This document shows, piece after piece, positions 1 to 8,279 of a stretch of DNA of 56,476 bases. Where the stretch lies: NCBI RefSeq assembly GCF_900659865.1, contig NZ_LR213775.1, forward strand, positions 3,747-60,222. The letters run 5' to 3'. The notes beneath the pieces are model-generated. The model ran no database searches. It saw only the letters and a list, made by a program, of their open reading frames with translations, and was not told the origin of the DNA. A program made the position numbers and the translations under genes. This stretch comes from Hyella patelloides LEGE 07179. GTDB lineage: Bacteria > Cyanobacteriota > Cyanobacteriia > Cyanobacteriales > Xenococcaceae. Position 1 is the stretch's first letter; every line of letters begins with the position of its first letter.

Positions 1-200
1 CAAAAAAACAAACTAGAAAGACTAAAAACTAAGACACTTAAAATAACTTGAGTTTGTCTTTGTTTAATAAAAACAGATAAATAATTAACTTCCTGAAACC
101 ATAGCCAATCGATAATTATCTGGGAACTCAACTCAGAAATAAATCCCAGAACTATTAATAAAGCGATCGCTTTTACTCGATTATTTTTTAAAAGTTTCAT
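1..200 (-). CDS. UPF0182 family membrane protein, N-terminal part (runs off left edge)
   Basis: An ATG at 200-198 opens a frame that stays open for 66 codons to the left edge. The peptide starts MKLLKNNRVKAIALL, has a hydrophobic helix at about residues 9-24, then the phrase WLWFQEVNYLSVF, and a second hydrophobic helix from about residue 50. A short basic head, a first helix, then Trp-Leu-Trp-Phe followed by a Tyr-Leu-Ser-Val segment is how the large cyanobacterial UPF0182 membrane proteins begin. Their biochemical role is unknown. Only the first part is in the window, so length and integrity cannot be judged. The assignment rests on recalled family resemblance of the N-terminus. Confidence 0.7.
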   Translation of the reverse strand, partial: MKLLKNNRVKAIALLIVLGFISELSSQIIIDWLWFQEVNYLSVFIKQRQTQVILSVLVFSLSSLFF

Positions 201-245
201 ACCTTATCTCAGTAATCACTGTACAGACCTCTTACTTGAGGGGCT

Positions 246-280
246 GAATGCGCGAGGTTGCTTCCAAAGTTTACTTGTCC
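246..280 (+). repeat. Short segment resembling part of the structured element at 51.6 kb
   Basis: The 13 bases GAATGCGCGAGGT at 246-258 are identical to 51647-51659. Both copies are followed within a few bases by TCCAA and then AGTTTA. This lies in the otherwise empty 160-base gap upstream of the UPF0182 gene. It may be a decayed or partial copy of the element described at 51600-51842. Confidence 0.35.
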
Positions 281-362
281 TCGAATGGGGATACTAAAAA
301 CAGAAGAGTCCGTTTTTTCAGGCTTTTGCACCTATTTTAATTGGTATTCTATTAACTATTTA

Positions 363-590
363 CTATTCAATGCTTGATACCCATTCATAAAACTCTATTT
401 CCTCTGTCTCGCATTTTTGACAAGTTTTGCATTCTTCGGTGGTGAGAGACTTTTGAACTACGCCCTTTTCCACTAGACTATCGAGCATTGGATTAAGAGT
501 CTGGTTATCAATTTGTAGATAGAGTTTCATCTCGGCGATGGAAACACGCTGAAAATTGAAGACAAATTCTTGTAGTTCTTGTAAGTTCAT
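363..590 (-). CDS. FeoC-like winged-helix protein with cysteine cluster
   Basis: A 75-residue protein. The first about 48 residues form a small winged-helix-like unit (LQELQEFVFNFQRVSIAEM, then MLDSLVEKGVV), and the tail has Cys54, Cys57 and Cys60 in a CxxCxxC pattern. This matches FeoC-like proteins, thought to sense iron or an Fe-S cluster and act with the FeoAB ferrous iron transporter. No feoA or feoB is visible in the window. The ATG at 590-588 is chosen over the upstream in-frame TTG at 596 because a GAGG motif lies 8 bases before the ATG and would overlap the TTG. A small DNA-binding protein of another kind is possible. Confidence 0.65.
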   Translation of the reverse strand: MNLQELQEFVFNFQRVSIAEMKLYLQIDNQTLNPMLDSLVEKGVVQKSLTTEECKTCQKCETEEIEFYEWVSSIE

Positions 591-682
591 TATCAAAACC
601 TCGTACTAAATAGCCTCAGAATTACTTTAGCTGATAAATTTTTAAACGAGAATCTTTGTAATTAAATCAAATATATTAATAA

Positions 683-740
683 GCGAGATCGCCAAAGGCG
701 AGGCGCGTTGCGGACAGCTTAGCTGGCGCGTGCGCGCGAG
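683..740 (+). repeat. Dispersed GC-rich repeat (family B), full-length-like copy
   Basis: Much richer in GC than its surroundings. It contains GATCGCCaaaGGCGAGGC followed by GCGTTGCGGACAGC and a second palindromic half built on GCTGGCGCG. The same order of blocks appears in reverse inside the glycosidase gene at 31148-31209 and, shortened, at 42704-42734. It lies between the FeoC-like gene and the CPBP protease gene. Confidence 0.75.
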
Positions 741-819
741 CCTATACTTAGAAAGTGAATGATTGTTCAAGGCTATTTTTCCCTCCCTCAATTACAACAA
801 ATACAAATACAGTCGCTAC

Positions 820-1620
820 TCAAAATCTATCAATCACGAGCAGCAAACCACCAACTACTAATAAACACAAGATGCCAAATACACCTGCTAAAGGTTGCCG
901 AGCGATTCCTGTGAGCCAATTTTTATCGTCTGTATTGTAACTAATTAATTCTGCACTATCTAAGCAAGTTAAACCCAGAATCCAGCCTGTATGAAGTCCC
1001 CAGGCTAAACCGATATTTCCCCCTGCGACAATTCGCGCTAAGACTAATACCATTCCCATAAGCCACAATCCAGGTAGTTGAGGGATGGTTTTTTCGCGTT
1101 CCCACACTAAATGCAATAAAGCAAATATAATACTAGAGGCGATCGCTGAAAGCCAATAAGGAAAGTCTACAATCAATTCATTAATTAGAAAACCGCGAAA
1201 GATCGATTCTTCTACAAACGAGATTCCTAAGCCTAAACAAAATACTGGCAATACTAAAGAAACTAATCGAGGGCTGTTTTGCCAGTGCCAAGTTATTAAA
1301 CCACCAGCAAATTCTAAAGAAAAAACGACAATTAGACTGGCTAGAGCTAGCAGAACACCCCATATTAAAAAAGCCAAGCCTTCCAGTTCCCATTTCCAGC
1401 CAATAGTTGACCAAGATACACCTTCCCATCTAATCATTAGTCCCATAATAATCAGAGCAAAGGGATAAAGAGAAGCCAGTAATACTATTTTTTGCTTGAC
1501 TGTGGGTACTTGAGAGAATTGATAGTTAATTTTTTTACTTAAAGGAATAGCCAGAGGTAGCCATACCACAATCCAAGCACTAAAAAAAAAGAAAATTTTC
1601 AGTACAGATAAAGTCCACAT
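820..1620 (-). CDS. CPBP family intramembrane metalloprotease (Abi/CAAX type)
   Basis: A 266-residue polytopic membrane protein with about seven hydrophobic segments. It carries the CPBP signature: a glutamate pair with downstream arginine (EESIFRGF, Glu137, Glu138, Arg142), then His170 in LLHLV and His210 in GLHTGW. These are the residues expected to form the catalytic site of CAAX-protease/bacteriocin-processing intramembrane endopeptidases. The substrate is unknown. The ATG at 1620 is preferred: the upstream in-frame TTG at 1659 falls inside the terminator hairpin of the preceding gene. It is read in the same direction as the cyAbrB gene but separated from it by that terminator, so it probably has its own promoter. 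Confidence 0.85.
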   Translation of the reverse strand: MWTLSVLKIFFFFSAWIVVWLPLAIPLSKKINYQFSQVPTVKQKIVLLASLYPFALIIMGLMIRWEGVSWSTIGWKWELEGLAFLIWGVLLALASLIVVFSLEFAGGLITWHWQNSPRLVSLVLPVFCLGLGISFVEESIFRGFLINELIVDFPYWLSAIASSIIFALLHLVWEREKTIPQLPGLWLMGMVLVLARIVAGGNIGLAWGLHTGWILGLTCLDSAELISYNTDDKNWLTGIARQPLAGVFGILCLLVVGGLLLVIDRF

Positions 1621-1640
1621 ATCAACGGTGAAATAATAAC

Positions 1641-1668
1641 AAATCACCTCTGAACTCAAAGGTGATTT
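1641..1668 (-). terminator. Rho-independent terminator after cyAbrB gene
   Basis: Perfect 9-base arms AAATCACCT (1641-1649) and AGGTGATTT (1660-1668) with a 10-base loop. On the minus strand the stem is followed by TGTTATTATTT. It lies 28 bases past the stop of the cyAbrB gene and excludes the upstream TTG as the start of the CPBP gene. Confidence 0.75.
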
Positions 1669-1696
1669 ATCTCTTTTAAATTTAGTTTACAGATAA

Positions 1697-2089
1697 TTAA
1701 CTTTCTACTTCAACATCATCATCAACATCAAGTTGTTTGAGATGAATGTGTTTGTAACCTAATTTAATTTCAAATTTGTCACCTTCTTTTAATCCCATCG
1801 CTTGAGTATAGGTAGAACCGATAACAATTTGACCATTTTTATGAACACTAACACGATAAGTAGGTTCGCGACCACGACCATCTTTTGCTCCTTCTGGATC
1901 GAGAGGAACACCCTTTGCAGCAAGGACTGCATCATAAAAGTCGGTTAAATTTACACGAGTCTGATTATCTTTGGTAGTAGTGTAATATCCGCAGCGTTTT
2001 GCTGTTTCTCTTCTAGGTAAATGGGATAACTCTTTTACTTTTTGAAGTAAAGCTTTTCCTGTTAAGGGAGCGGTTGCTGTTTCACTCAT
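1697..2089 (-). CDS. cyAbrB-family transcriptional regulator
   Basis: A 130-residue DNA-binding protein of the cyanobacterial AbrB family (the Sll0359/Sll0822 type of Synechocystis). The N-terminal part reads LTGKALLQKVKELSHLPRRE and is followed by the conserved block around residues 40-70 (TRVNLTDFYDA, GVPLDPEGAKDGRGREPTY). The AbrB-like swapped-hairpin DNA-binding domain is C-terminal (VSVHKNGQIVIG, MGLKEGDKFEIKLGYKHI). Unlike Bacillus AbrB, cyanobacterial members carry this domain at the C-terminus. Known relatives influence carbon and nitrogen metabolism, hydrogenase and stress genes. Which paralogue this is cannot be settled without an alignment. It stands alone, with a long upstream region and its own terminator. 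Confidence 0.92.
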   Translation of the reverse strand: MSETATAPLTGKALLQKVKELSHLPRRETAKRCGYYTTTKDNQTRVNLTDFYDAVLAAKGVPLDPEGAKDGRGREPTYRVSVHKNGQIVIGSTYTQAMGLKEGDKFEIKLGYKHIHLKQLDVDDDVEVES

Positions 2090-2153
2090 TATTGTTGAAA
2101 TTTCAGTTTTACTTTTTGTTAGTTGCCAATTAATTTATCAGCTTATAGTCGAT

Positions 2154-2159
2154 ATTATA
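2154..2159 (-). promoter_or_regulatory. Candidate -10 box for the cyAbrB gene
   Basis: A perfect TATAAT on the minus strand, about 65 bases before the ATG at 2089. No good -35 hexamer lies 16-18 bases further out, so this is only a candidate. Confidence 0.35.
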
Positions 2160-2825
2160 AAAAATATACCGTTAAATATCTATATTGTCACAATTTTTTT
2201 TGAGAATTTTGATTTTTTTTAGATCGGGGTTAGTTGAAATTTAGTGAAATATTGAAGCTGCAAACTAGGCAACTATTGTTTCTATCTCTTTAGTGGTAAT
2301 TATTTTTGGGCAGCTTAATTACTAGGTATTTTTTTGTAAAGTTGTCCCTCAATACTTTGTAGCTAAATTGGCTGACCAACTAAAATCTTCTTCTAGAACC
2401 ACATTTCCAACTCTTTTTTCTCTTGCTAGAGGTAAGGAATGAAAATTATAGTGGTATAGTTGTAAAATTGTATGCAGAAAAGTTACTAATTGTAAGAATG
2501 AAACTGATATTTTTTTCTCATGAGAGAACTAAGCAATATTTTTTCAGGAAATTTTGACAATTATTTAGATAATCATCATTAAGCAAGTCGATACTAGCTC
2601 CTAAAAATCATTATTTCACTTTCAGGGTAAATTGTAGTTATTCCTACCAAGAAAAAGATAAAATTTTTAACAACTTAAAAAATATGGTGTTTATTAAATG
2701 GATGAACGACAAAGTTAGTCTCTTCAAAAAAGGCTGACAAAGAGAATAAAGAGTAAGGAATCAGGCACAATACAAAGATTGAAGCGTACTTTATCGATCT
2801 GAGAACTGCTGTACGAAAGAAACTT
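2160..2825. other. Gene-poor region between cyAbrB and the RluD-type gene
   Basis: About 670 very AT-rich bases. The right end is the downstream flank of the pseudouridine synthase gene and the left end is the cyAbrB upstream region. A minus-strand frame from about 2530 to 2356 stays open for about 58 codons and ends in a protein-like stretch (REKRVGNVVLEEDFSW), but it has no usable start codon, so it could be a decayed gene tail or chance. No RNA gene, clear hairpin or mobile-element end was seen. Confidence 0.45.
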
Positions 2826-3776
2826 CTACCGATTTCTTAAGACTCTAAGTAATTTAGTAAATTCTTCTGGCAATTGAGCGATCGCCTCAAGGGTGCGATC
2901 CGAGATAGGATGCTGTAAAGTTAATTTATAGGCGTGAAGTGCTTGACCTGAAAGATTGACTTTTAATGAGCCTCCAGAGCCATAGAGCTTGTCTCCTACC
3001 AAGGGATAACCCAGATGTGTGCTATGGACTCTTATCTGATGAGTGCGTCCTGTTTCGAGCAAAAATCGCATCAGAGTGTAGTTACCCAATCTTTCGATAA
3101 CTTCCCAGTGAGTAACTGCTTCTCTACCCCCTTTTTCCACAGGGATAATTGCCATTTTTTTTCGGTCTGTTTTATGACGGCCTATCGGTAGATTAATTGT
3201 CCCATTATCTTCTCTTGGAGAACCACAAACTACCGCCCAATATTCTCTTCTAGCAGTTTTTGCTTTAATTTGTCCTTGGAGATGCTGATGAACGCGATCG
3301 CTTTTGGCAACTACCATCGCCCCTGTGGTATCTTTGTCCAGACGATGGACTATTCCTGGACGCTCTATACCGCCAATTCCAGCTAGATTATCGCAGTGGT
3401 ATAATAAAGCATTAACCAAAGTACCATTGGGATGTCCTGGTGCGGGATGAACAACTATACCCACAGACTTATTAATAATAATCAGATGTTCGTCTTCATA
3501 AAGAATATCTAAGGGAATATTTTCGGGTTTAATATCCAGCTTTTTCGGCGAAGGAATTGTGACTTGAATTAAATCCCCCACTGCTAGTTTAGTTTTTTTG
3601 TTGGTACAGATAAGATCGTTTAATTTGAGGTTGCCTTCTTCAATTAATTTTTGTAAACGCGATCGGGAGATATCCGATAATTGAAGGGATAACCATTTAT
3701 CTAAACGTTCTCCTTTTGTGATTACTTTTAATTCTCTAAGCTGAGAAATGTTATTTTTTGTGAGTTGATTGTTAAT
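2826..3776 (-). CDS. rluD: RluA/RluD-family 23S rRNA pseudouridine synthase, apparent ATT start
   Basis: Converts uridine to pseudouridine in RNA; RluD members act on 23S rRNA helix 69. The catalytic block HRLDKDTTG contains the active-site aspartate (Asp147 in the 316-residue reading), and RTHQIRVH and LVGDKLYG are typical of the family. An S4 RNA-binding domain lies at residues 23-65 (ERLDKW, then SRSRLQKLIEEG). The only standard start codon in this frame is the GTG at 3581, which would remove the whole S4 domain. Between the upstream in-frame TAA and the S4 domain there is no ATG, GTG or TTG, but an ATT at 3776-3774 lies 6 bases after AGGAG. I therefore place the start there. The specific target (RluD versus another paralogue) is inferred. 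Confidence 0.85.
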   Translation of the reverse strand: MNNQLTKNNISQLRELKVITKGERLDKWLSLQLSDISRSRLQKLIEEGNLKLNDLICTNKKTKLAVGDLIQVTIPSPKKLDIKPENIPLDILYEDEHLIIINKSVGIVVHPAPGHPNGTLVNALLYHCDNLAGIGGIERPGIVHRLDKDTTGAMVVAKSDRVHQHLQGQIKAKTARREYWAVVCGSPREDNGTINLPIGRHKTDRKKMAIIPVEKGGREAVTHWEVIERLGNYTLMRFLLETGRTHQIRVHSTHLGYPLVGDKLYGSGGSLKVNLSGQALHAYKLTLQHPISDRTLEAIAQLPEEFTKLLRVLRNR

Positions 3777-3849
3777 GGCAAACTCCTGAGCTTCCTTTAA
3801 TTATGTAGTTTCTATTTAGTCTTGTCTGAGCGTTAACTAACTGTTTCTT

Positions 3850-4050
3850 ATGAATTTATTCTTGACTAATCATTGGTTATTATTCATCAATTCTATAGCA
3901 TTCTGGTTAGCCCCTGTTGCTTTAGCCATTAATTTAGCAATAGGTAAGAATAAGCCTAACAGTTATAAGAAAAAAATTGGATATTTCTATGGTAGCTTAT
4001 GGGCGATCGCTTTTTTAGTTTATTTTGCGATCTTTATTTTTAAGGAATAA
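3850..4050 (+). CDS. Small two-helix membrane protein, unknown
   Basis: A 66-residue frame with two hydrophobic helices (about residues 9-31 and 44-63) joined by the basic linker GKNKPNSYKKK. It is divergent from the pseudouridine synthase gene, whose start is 73 bases away. No clear ribosome binding site precedes the ATG, which lowers confidence, although a HIP1 octamer inside the frame and the clean two-helix layout favour a real gene. No function can be given. Confidence 0.45.
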   Translation: MNLFLTNHWLLFINSIAFWLAPVALAINLAIGKNKPNSYKKKIGYFYGSLWAIAFLVYFAIFIFKE

Positions 4051-4474
4051 GGATGAGTTGTAATGATTAATAAAATACCAGATAGTTCCAAGAGGATTTT
4101 CTAATATCTGGGAAAAAGACCAAGTTTTTCTAACAATCGCCAGAAATTCTTTGACGTAATGGATTTTTCCGTTTGTAGAAATTTGATTACTTTCGCATTT
4201 CGAGTAAATTAGCTAAGTACAGGACAAAAATTGTCAAGAGAGGAGAAATTCATTAATTTTGTCGCTATGACGTATCCTTAGTCGAAACCGAATTTGTGGT
4301 TCAATCAAAAGATACGAGAGCCATTCTTGACCGACAAATTACTTGTCTACAATTTTGTATAAAAACATCAAAATCAACTGCTGCTTAAATTTTGTGTTAA
4401 CAAACTTATAAAGCAAACGTGGACTCTCCTAAGCTAGCAGTTACCTCGTCGATTCATTTGATTAGAGATAATCG

Positions 4475-4592
4475 TACCAAATCTGTTTAGTAAAACCCTC
4501 AATAAATATTCAGTGTAGAGACGTATCATGATACGTCTCTGCAAGGTTTAACGGTTTCATCTATAAACTGGGTATATAATTCGGATTTGGTA
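4475..4592. repeat. MITE-like inverted-repeat element
   Basis: A 118-base unit bounded by perfect 9-base terminal inverted repeats TACCAAATC (4475-4483) and GATTTGGTA (4584-4592). Near its centre is a perfect 24-base palindrome (4517-4540). No coding capacity. This looks like a miniature non-autonomous element or a large nested hairpin. The transposase that would move it is not identified. Confidence 0.5.
4517..4540. repeat. Perfect 24-base palindrome of the AGAGACGT repeat family (family A)
   Basis: AGAGACGTATCA is followed directly by its exact reverse complement. The outer half (TAGAGACGT / GTCTCTA) is shared with the degenerate palindrome inside uvrA at 19721-19747. Confidence 0.8.
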
Positions 4593-5142
4593 TCAATCCT
4601 CTTTTATGATTAAGGGGATTTTTAACGAAGATACCTTGTATTCAGCCCACAAAAAATCAAGGTTTGACCTCAAAGTTATAAAAGAGGTATCAAACGGCAG
4701 GATGTTTACCATCATTAGCAGAAAGTCATAACAGAGATTGACAAACTACCGATCTGAATCATTATTTTTAATAACTATGTGGAGCAACTTGATTTAGAAA
4801 ATCTTGAAATCAAAGCCGATGAGTCAGAGAAAAAATTGCCGACAAACCCCACGGATTATAGCTTATGGCTTACAGCTAATTAACTTGGAATGATAATTCA
4901 GAATAAAAACAGGATTTGATAAAATCAACTAGATATTATCATAGTCGCTAGTCTTTGTTTTGCTTTACAGAAAAGACAAGTTAAGCCAAAAATTCTCCAA
5001 GATCGCTGGGCTATCTATTTTAAAACCGTGCGAGTATGTATTAATAATAGGTTAGTAAGCGAATTTTTAGTAAAGCTTGTAGTGCATAACTTAAGACTAG
5101 TAGCTTAAATAGGCACTACGCTTATTAATTTAATTTTAAATA

Positions 5143-5216
<74 letters not shown>

Positions 5217-5276
5217 TCGCCTTAACTAATATAACAAGATATTCGTTAAATAGCAACTAAACACAGAAATTTTTTT

Positions 5277-6230
5277 TTAGACCATTGCCAGTTCTCCAAT
5301 GACTTCTAAACGCTTATGATCGGTGAGTTTCATGAATTTTTCTGCTAGATTTTCCGCAATGGCGGGAGATATCCAACCCATTTGCCTTAAGAGATGGATT
5401 GCTACTGCGTATTTGGCTCTTTTTGCCCCATCAGCTACTTTAATCGCCAAACCCATACCTTCGCCAACTCGACCAATACATTGGATGCCTTCCGCACCAG
5501 ATTTGCTAACAATCGAGCCTCCTGTTAACAGCATTAACTCTGTATCAAAATTACCTTTTCCTGATACCATCTGAGGATAGTTGGTCATAGCGCGTACTGT
5601 ACGCTCTAAACCTAAACTATTACCTGAAGCTAAATGAGCATAAAGATAAGCCATCTGTTGCAATTGCATCGAATAAGTCGGTGCGCCACAATCGTCACGA
5701 GCTTGAATCAACTCATCCCCAGGCATAGATAAAATATCTGCAACCTTATTTAAAATCAACTGCTGTACTGGATGGGAACGATGCAAATAAGTATTAAGTG
5801 ACCAATTACGCTGCTGACAAACTGCTAACATTCCAGCGTGTTTTCCAGAACAGTTGTGTTGTAGAGGACTTTGTTTCCCTTCAGAAATTGGGCATTGTAA
5901 AGCAGTGGGGGCAATCTCAGCACGCCACAGAATATTAAATACCTGTCTCGCCTGTTCGATAGTGCCACCATGGGAACTACAAATAATTGCTAAGTCTTTT
6001 TCTGTAAGGTCATATCGCTCTAAGATGCCGCTACTAGTAACTGCCAATGCTTGAAAAGGTTTGAGTGCAGAACGGATAAAGGTTGCAGTTTGCGAATTAC
6101 CAGCTAGTAACATCAAACGATTCCGATTGTCACTAACCACTGCTTCAATTTTATGAACTGATTCCCCAATGCCCTCTCTCAAGAGATGAACTTCCAGCTT
6201 GGGTGTATGAGTTCGTTTTCCCCTAGTCAT
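5277..6230 (-). CDS. L-asparaginase II (Rhizobium type)
   Basis: Hydrolyses L-asparagine to aspartate and ammonia in the cytosol. The 317-residue length fits the Asparaginase_II family, unrelated to the type I/II E. coli enzymes. Signature parts are seen: RSALKPFQ with Ser54 and Lys57, SSHGG with Ser86, HNCSGKHAGM with Cys127 and Lys130, and DDCGAPTY with Cys181. By analogy with the Rhizobium etli enzyme, Ser54/Lys57 would be catalytic and Cys127, Lys130 and Cys181 would hold a zinc ion. There is no signal peptide. It is the third gene of the array rsfS, CGLD27, asparaginase, with an 18-base gap to CGLD27, so probably co-transcribed. Confidence 0.9.
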   Translation of the reverse strand: MTRGKRTHTPKLEVHLLREGIGESVHKIEAVVSDNRNRLMLLAGNSQTATFIRSALKPFQALAVTSSGILERYDLTEKDLAIICSSHGGTIEQARQVFNILWRAEIAPTALQCPISEGKQSPLQHNCSGKHAGMLAVCQQRNWSLNTYLHRSHPVQQLILNKVADILSMPGDELIQARDDCGAPTYSMQLQQMAYLYAHLASGNSLGLERTVRAMTNYPQMVSGKGNFDTELMLLTGGSIVSKSGAEGIQCIGRVGEGMGLAIKVADGAKRAKYAVAIHLLRQMGWISPAIAENLAEKFMKLTDHKRLEVIGELAMV

Positions 6231-6248
6231 GAGTTATTTTTGATCTTG

Positions 6249-6746
6249 CTAAACGAACCAGATTATACTGCCAACAATGACTATACATAACAAAAACACA
6301 AAAGTTTTTTTAATGCGGTCGAGAATCGGCTGAACTTCGTAACCAACAATTAAGCGATCGCGTGTTAACATAGACTCTGGTTTGAGCCAAACTTGCCCAT
6401 CGTACCATCCTGACTCTTCATAAGAAATTCGCTCTTGGTACAAGCGATCGCACACATAAGACCAGCCAAAGTATAATTGAAATAGTACTAAAGCGGTTAA
6501 AAAAGTCATTCCACCAATACTGGAAAGGAAAAACTTCACAGGATACTTTGTCGGCAAAAAGCTAGCTGCTGCAATGGGTGCTGCAATAATTGATGTGGCA
6601 AAACCCACCCCAAGCAGTTTTTTAATGTAGTCTGTAGGTTCTAAAGTAGCCCAGCTAAAAAACCAGGAATCTTGTAATTGTTGATATTCATGAGTGGGTT
6701 GTTGTTCTTGGGGAACTGGACAAAATTGAGTAGCAGATTTGTTCAT
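6249..6746 (-). CDS. CGLD27 family membrane protein (DUF1230)
   Basis: A 165-residue protein with the family opening CPVPQEQQPTHEYQQLQDSW, two central hydrophobic helices (about residues 46-95) and a C-terminal one (about 148-165). CGLD27 proteins are conserved in cyanobacteria, green plants and diatoms. In plants they are linked to chloroplast iron status and photoprotection, and the bacterial role is not established. It sits 30 bases after rsfS and 18 bases before asparaginase on the same strand, with no terminator between. Confidence 0.88.
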   Translation of the reverse strand: MNKSATQFCPVPQEQQPTHEYQQLQDSWFFSWATLEPTDYIKKLLGVGFATSIIAAPIAAASFLPTKYPVKFFLSSIGGMTFLTALVLFQLYFGWSYVCDRLYQERISYEESGWYDGQVWLKPESMLTRDRLIVGYEVQPILDRIKKTFVFLLCIVIVGSIIWFV

Positions 6747-6776
6747 GTTCTAGATCTATACTTAATTGCAGAAATA

Positions 6777-7199
6777 CTAAGTTGCACTAAATTCAATACG
6801 TTCTGCATGTCCCCAGAACGCTTCTAAATTATAATATTCTCTTTCTTCCTGCATAAATATATGAACGATAACTTCCCCGTAATCTACGACAACCCATCTC
6901 CCATCAGTTTTTCCTTGAACTCTTAGAGGTATTAATTGATACTTGGCTTCAATTTGTTCTTCGATAGAATCACAAATAGCTTTAACCTGAGTAGCAGAAA
7001 ATCCTGTAGCAACTATAAAATAATCTGCTAGGTAAGAAATCTCAGATACCTTTAAAAGGACAATATCTGATGCTTTTTTATCATCTGCTGCTTCTGCAAT
7101 ACCATGGGCTAGTTGTTCGCTAGAAATTTCAGCAGTAACAGGGATCCTTTTTTCTTGAGTAGCAGTACCATTTAATTCATATTGTGGTGAATTGCTCAT
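6777..7199 (-). CDS. rsfS: Ribosome silencing factor RsfS
   Basis: RsfS binds ribosomal protein uL14 on the large subunit and blocks subunit joining when nutrients are scarce. The 140-residue protein carries the full domain from about residue 28 to 138: KKASDIVLLKV, YLADYFIVATG, WVVVDYGEVIVHIF and YYNLEAFWG. The N-terminal about 25 residues are a variable extension. It heads a three-gene array with CGLD27 and asparaginase. yqeK lies 420 bases upstream on the same strand, as often seen for these two genes. Confidence 0.95.
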   Translation of the reverse strand: MSNSPQYELNGTATQEKRIPVTAEISSEQLAHGIAEAADDKKASDIVLLKVSEISYLADYFIVATGFSATQVKAICDSIEEQIEAKYQLIPLRVQGKTDGRWVVVDYGEVIVHIFMQEEREYYNLEAFWGHAERIEFSAT

Positions 7200-7619
7200 T
7201 AAATTTCTAAAATTCTACTGTTGAATGCGTAAGTTTTAATTGAGTAAATTGAAAACATTCTATTATTGTAGTGAATTTATACCGAAGAGGAATTTTTTTA
7301 TGGTTTTTGTTTTCCTTACTTAATTTTAACGACAATTCAGTGAGAATTAGTCAGGCTTTCGATCCCCTAGCACAAAGAGATCGGGGCATTCTCAGCCTTG
7401 GTTATAATTATTTTTGTCTTTCCCCTACCTATTGCTCCAAACCAGACCATTAATTTTGCCTCAGTACTTATTTCCAGTTATACAAAGTACACCTTATCTG
7501 AATTAAAAACGCCCTTGATACCGTAAAGTTTTTTAGGTTCGCCAAAAGTGATGAATTTCCAATGAGCAAGGAAATTACACGGGTTTTAAAACCCAATTCA
7601 CATTAAACGTCAGAAATAT
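7200..7619. other. Intergenic region between rsfS and yqeK
   Basis: 420 bases. Next to the yqeK stop is a perfect 14-base palindrome GGGTTTTAAAACCC (7581-7594) that could end yqeK transcripts, though without a good T-run. A plus-strand GTG-initiated frame of 60 codons at 7271 lacks a ribosome binding site and looks spurious. The part next to 7199 is the likely rsfS promoter region. Confidence 0.4.
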
Positions 7620-8279
7620 TTATAAAGAGGCTGTTTTCTTCACTTTCCTTAATGCCCAATTGCGCGTCAAAACAGTACGAGGATGGATTAATTTGCGATC
7701 GCTTACCAAATATTGTAAAGTATAGTCACTGGTTTCCCAAACACCCTGATAAAGGTTGTCAGTAGCAATTTCTCGTAAACGATTTAACTCGTTAGTATTT
7801 CCGCGATTAGGTTCGATCTTATCAGCAAGATAAACGATACAGCTTAAAGAACTCATTTCAGGATTGCCTAAAGTATGATTTTTAATTGCGTCGAGAATTT
7901 TTGTGCTTTTTACGCCAAATTCTTGTTGAGCCACTACCGCACTGACATCTGCATGAAGCAAATGAGGATGTTGCTGAGATATCTCATCGATTTCAATGTT
8001 AGCTTTGCGAGCAATACGCAATAGTCGATCTGGCGGAAAGAATTTGGCTAAATCGTGAAGTAGCCCTGCTTTAGCTGCTTTTTTCTCAGGTAGCTGATGA
8101 CACTTTGCTAAGTGAATACAAGTTGCTTCGACGCCCAAAATATGATTTATACGATGGGAAGATACATTATATTCTAACCACGTTATTACTTGTTTTCGCC
8201 AAAGATTTTGTTTTGTACTCACCAGTAGATTTTGCTCAGTCCTATACTTTACCAATAATTGTAGAAGAGCTTTTGACAT
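7620..8279 (-). CDS. yqeK: HD-domain Ap4A hydrolase YqeK
   Basis: YqeK enzymes cleave diadenosine tetraphosphate symmetrically, clearing a stress alarmone. The 219-residue protein has the HD metal-binding pattern: SHRINHILGVE (first His), LLHDLAK (His-Asp), HPHLLHADVSA, then KNHTLG and YLADKIEPNR. I take the ATG at 8279 (MSKALLQLLVKYR) rather than the TTG at 8303. Either way the start lies inside the upstream glycosyltransferase gene (38 bases of overlap with ATG), suggesting translational coupling. In many bacteria yqeK clusters with nadD and rsfS; nadD is absent here. Confidence 0.88.
   Translation of the reverse strand: MSKALLQLLVKYRTEQNLLVSTKQNLWRKQVITWLEYNVSSHRINHILGVEATCIHLAKCHQLPEKKAAKAGLLHDLAKFFPPDRLLRIARKANIEIDEISQQHPHLLHADVSAVVAQQEFGVKSTKILDAIKNHTLGNPEMSSLSCIVYLADKIEPNRGNTNELNRLREIATDNLYQGVWETSDYTLQYLVSDRKLIHPRTVLTRNWALRKVKKTASL

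Larger units (their letters stand above)
4051..5142. other. Long gene-poor region
   Basis: About 1.1 kb without a credible reading frame. It contains the MITE-like element at 4475-4592 and the downstream flank of the initiator tRNA. The rest is AT-rich with stops in all frames. Short stretches such as 4100-4420 and 4600-5040 could be fully decayed coding sequence, but I recognise nothing in them. Confidence 0.5.

Noticed and set aside
1620-1659. TTG start at 1659 for the CPBP protease
   Set aside because: The codon is inside the terminator hairpin of the preceding gene.
2356-2530. Coding-like minus frame in the 2.1-2.8 kb gap
   Set aside because: No start codon and only about 58 codons; mentioned in the intergenic entry but not called a gene.
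7271-7453. 60-codon GTG frame with a hydrophobic start upstream of rsfS
   Set aside because: No Shine-Dalgarno, unusual composition, and it lies antisense in the rsfS upstream region.
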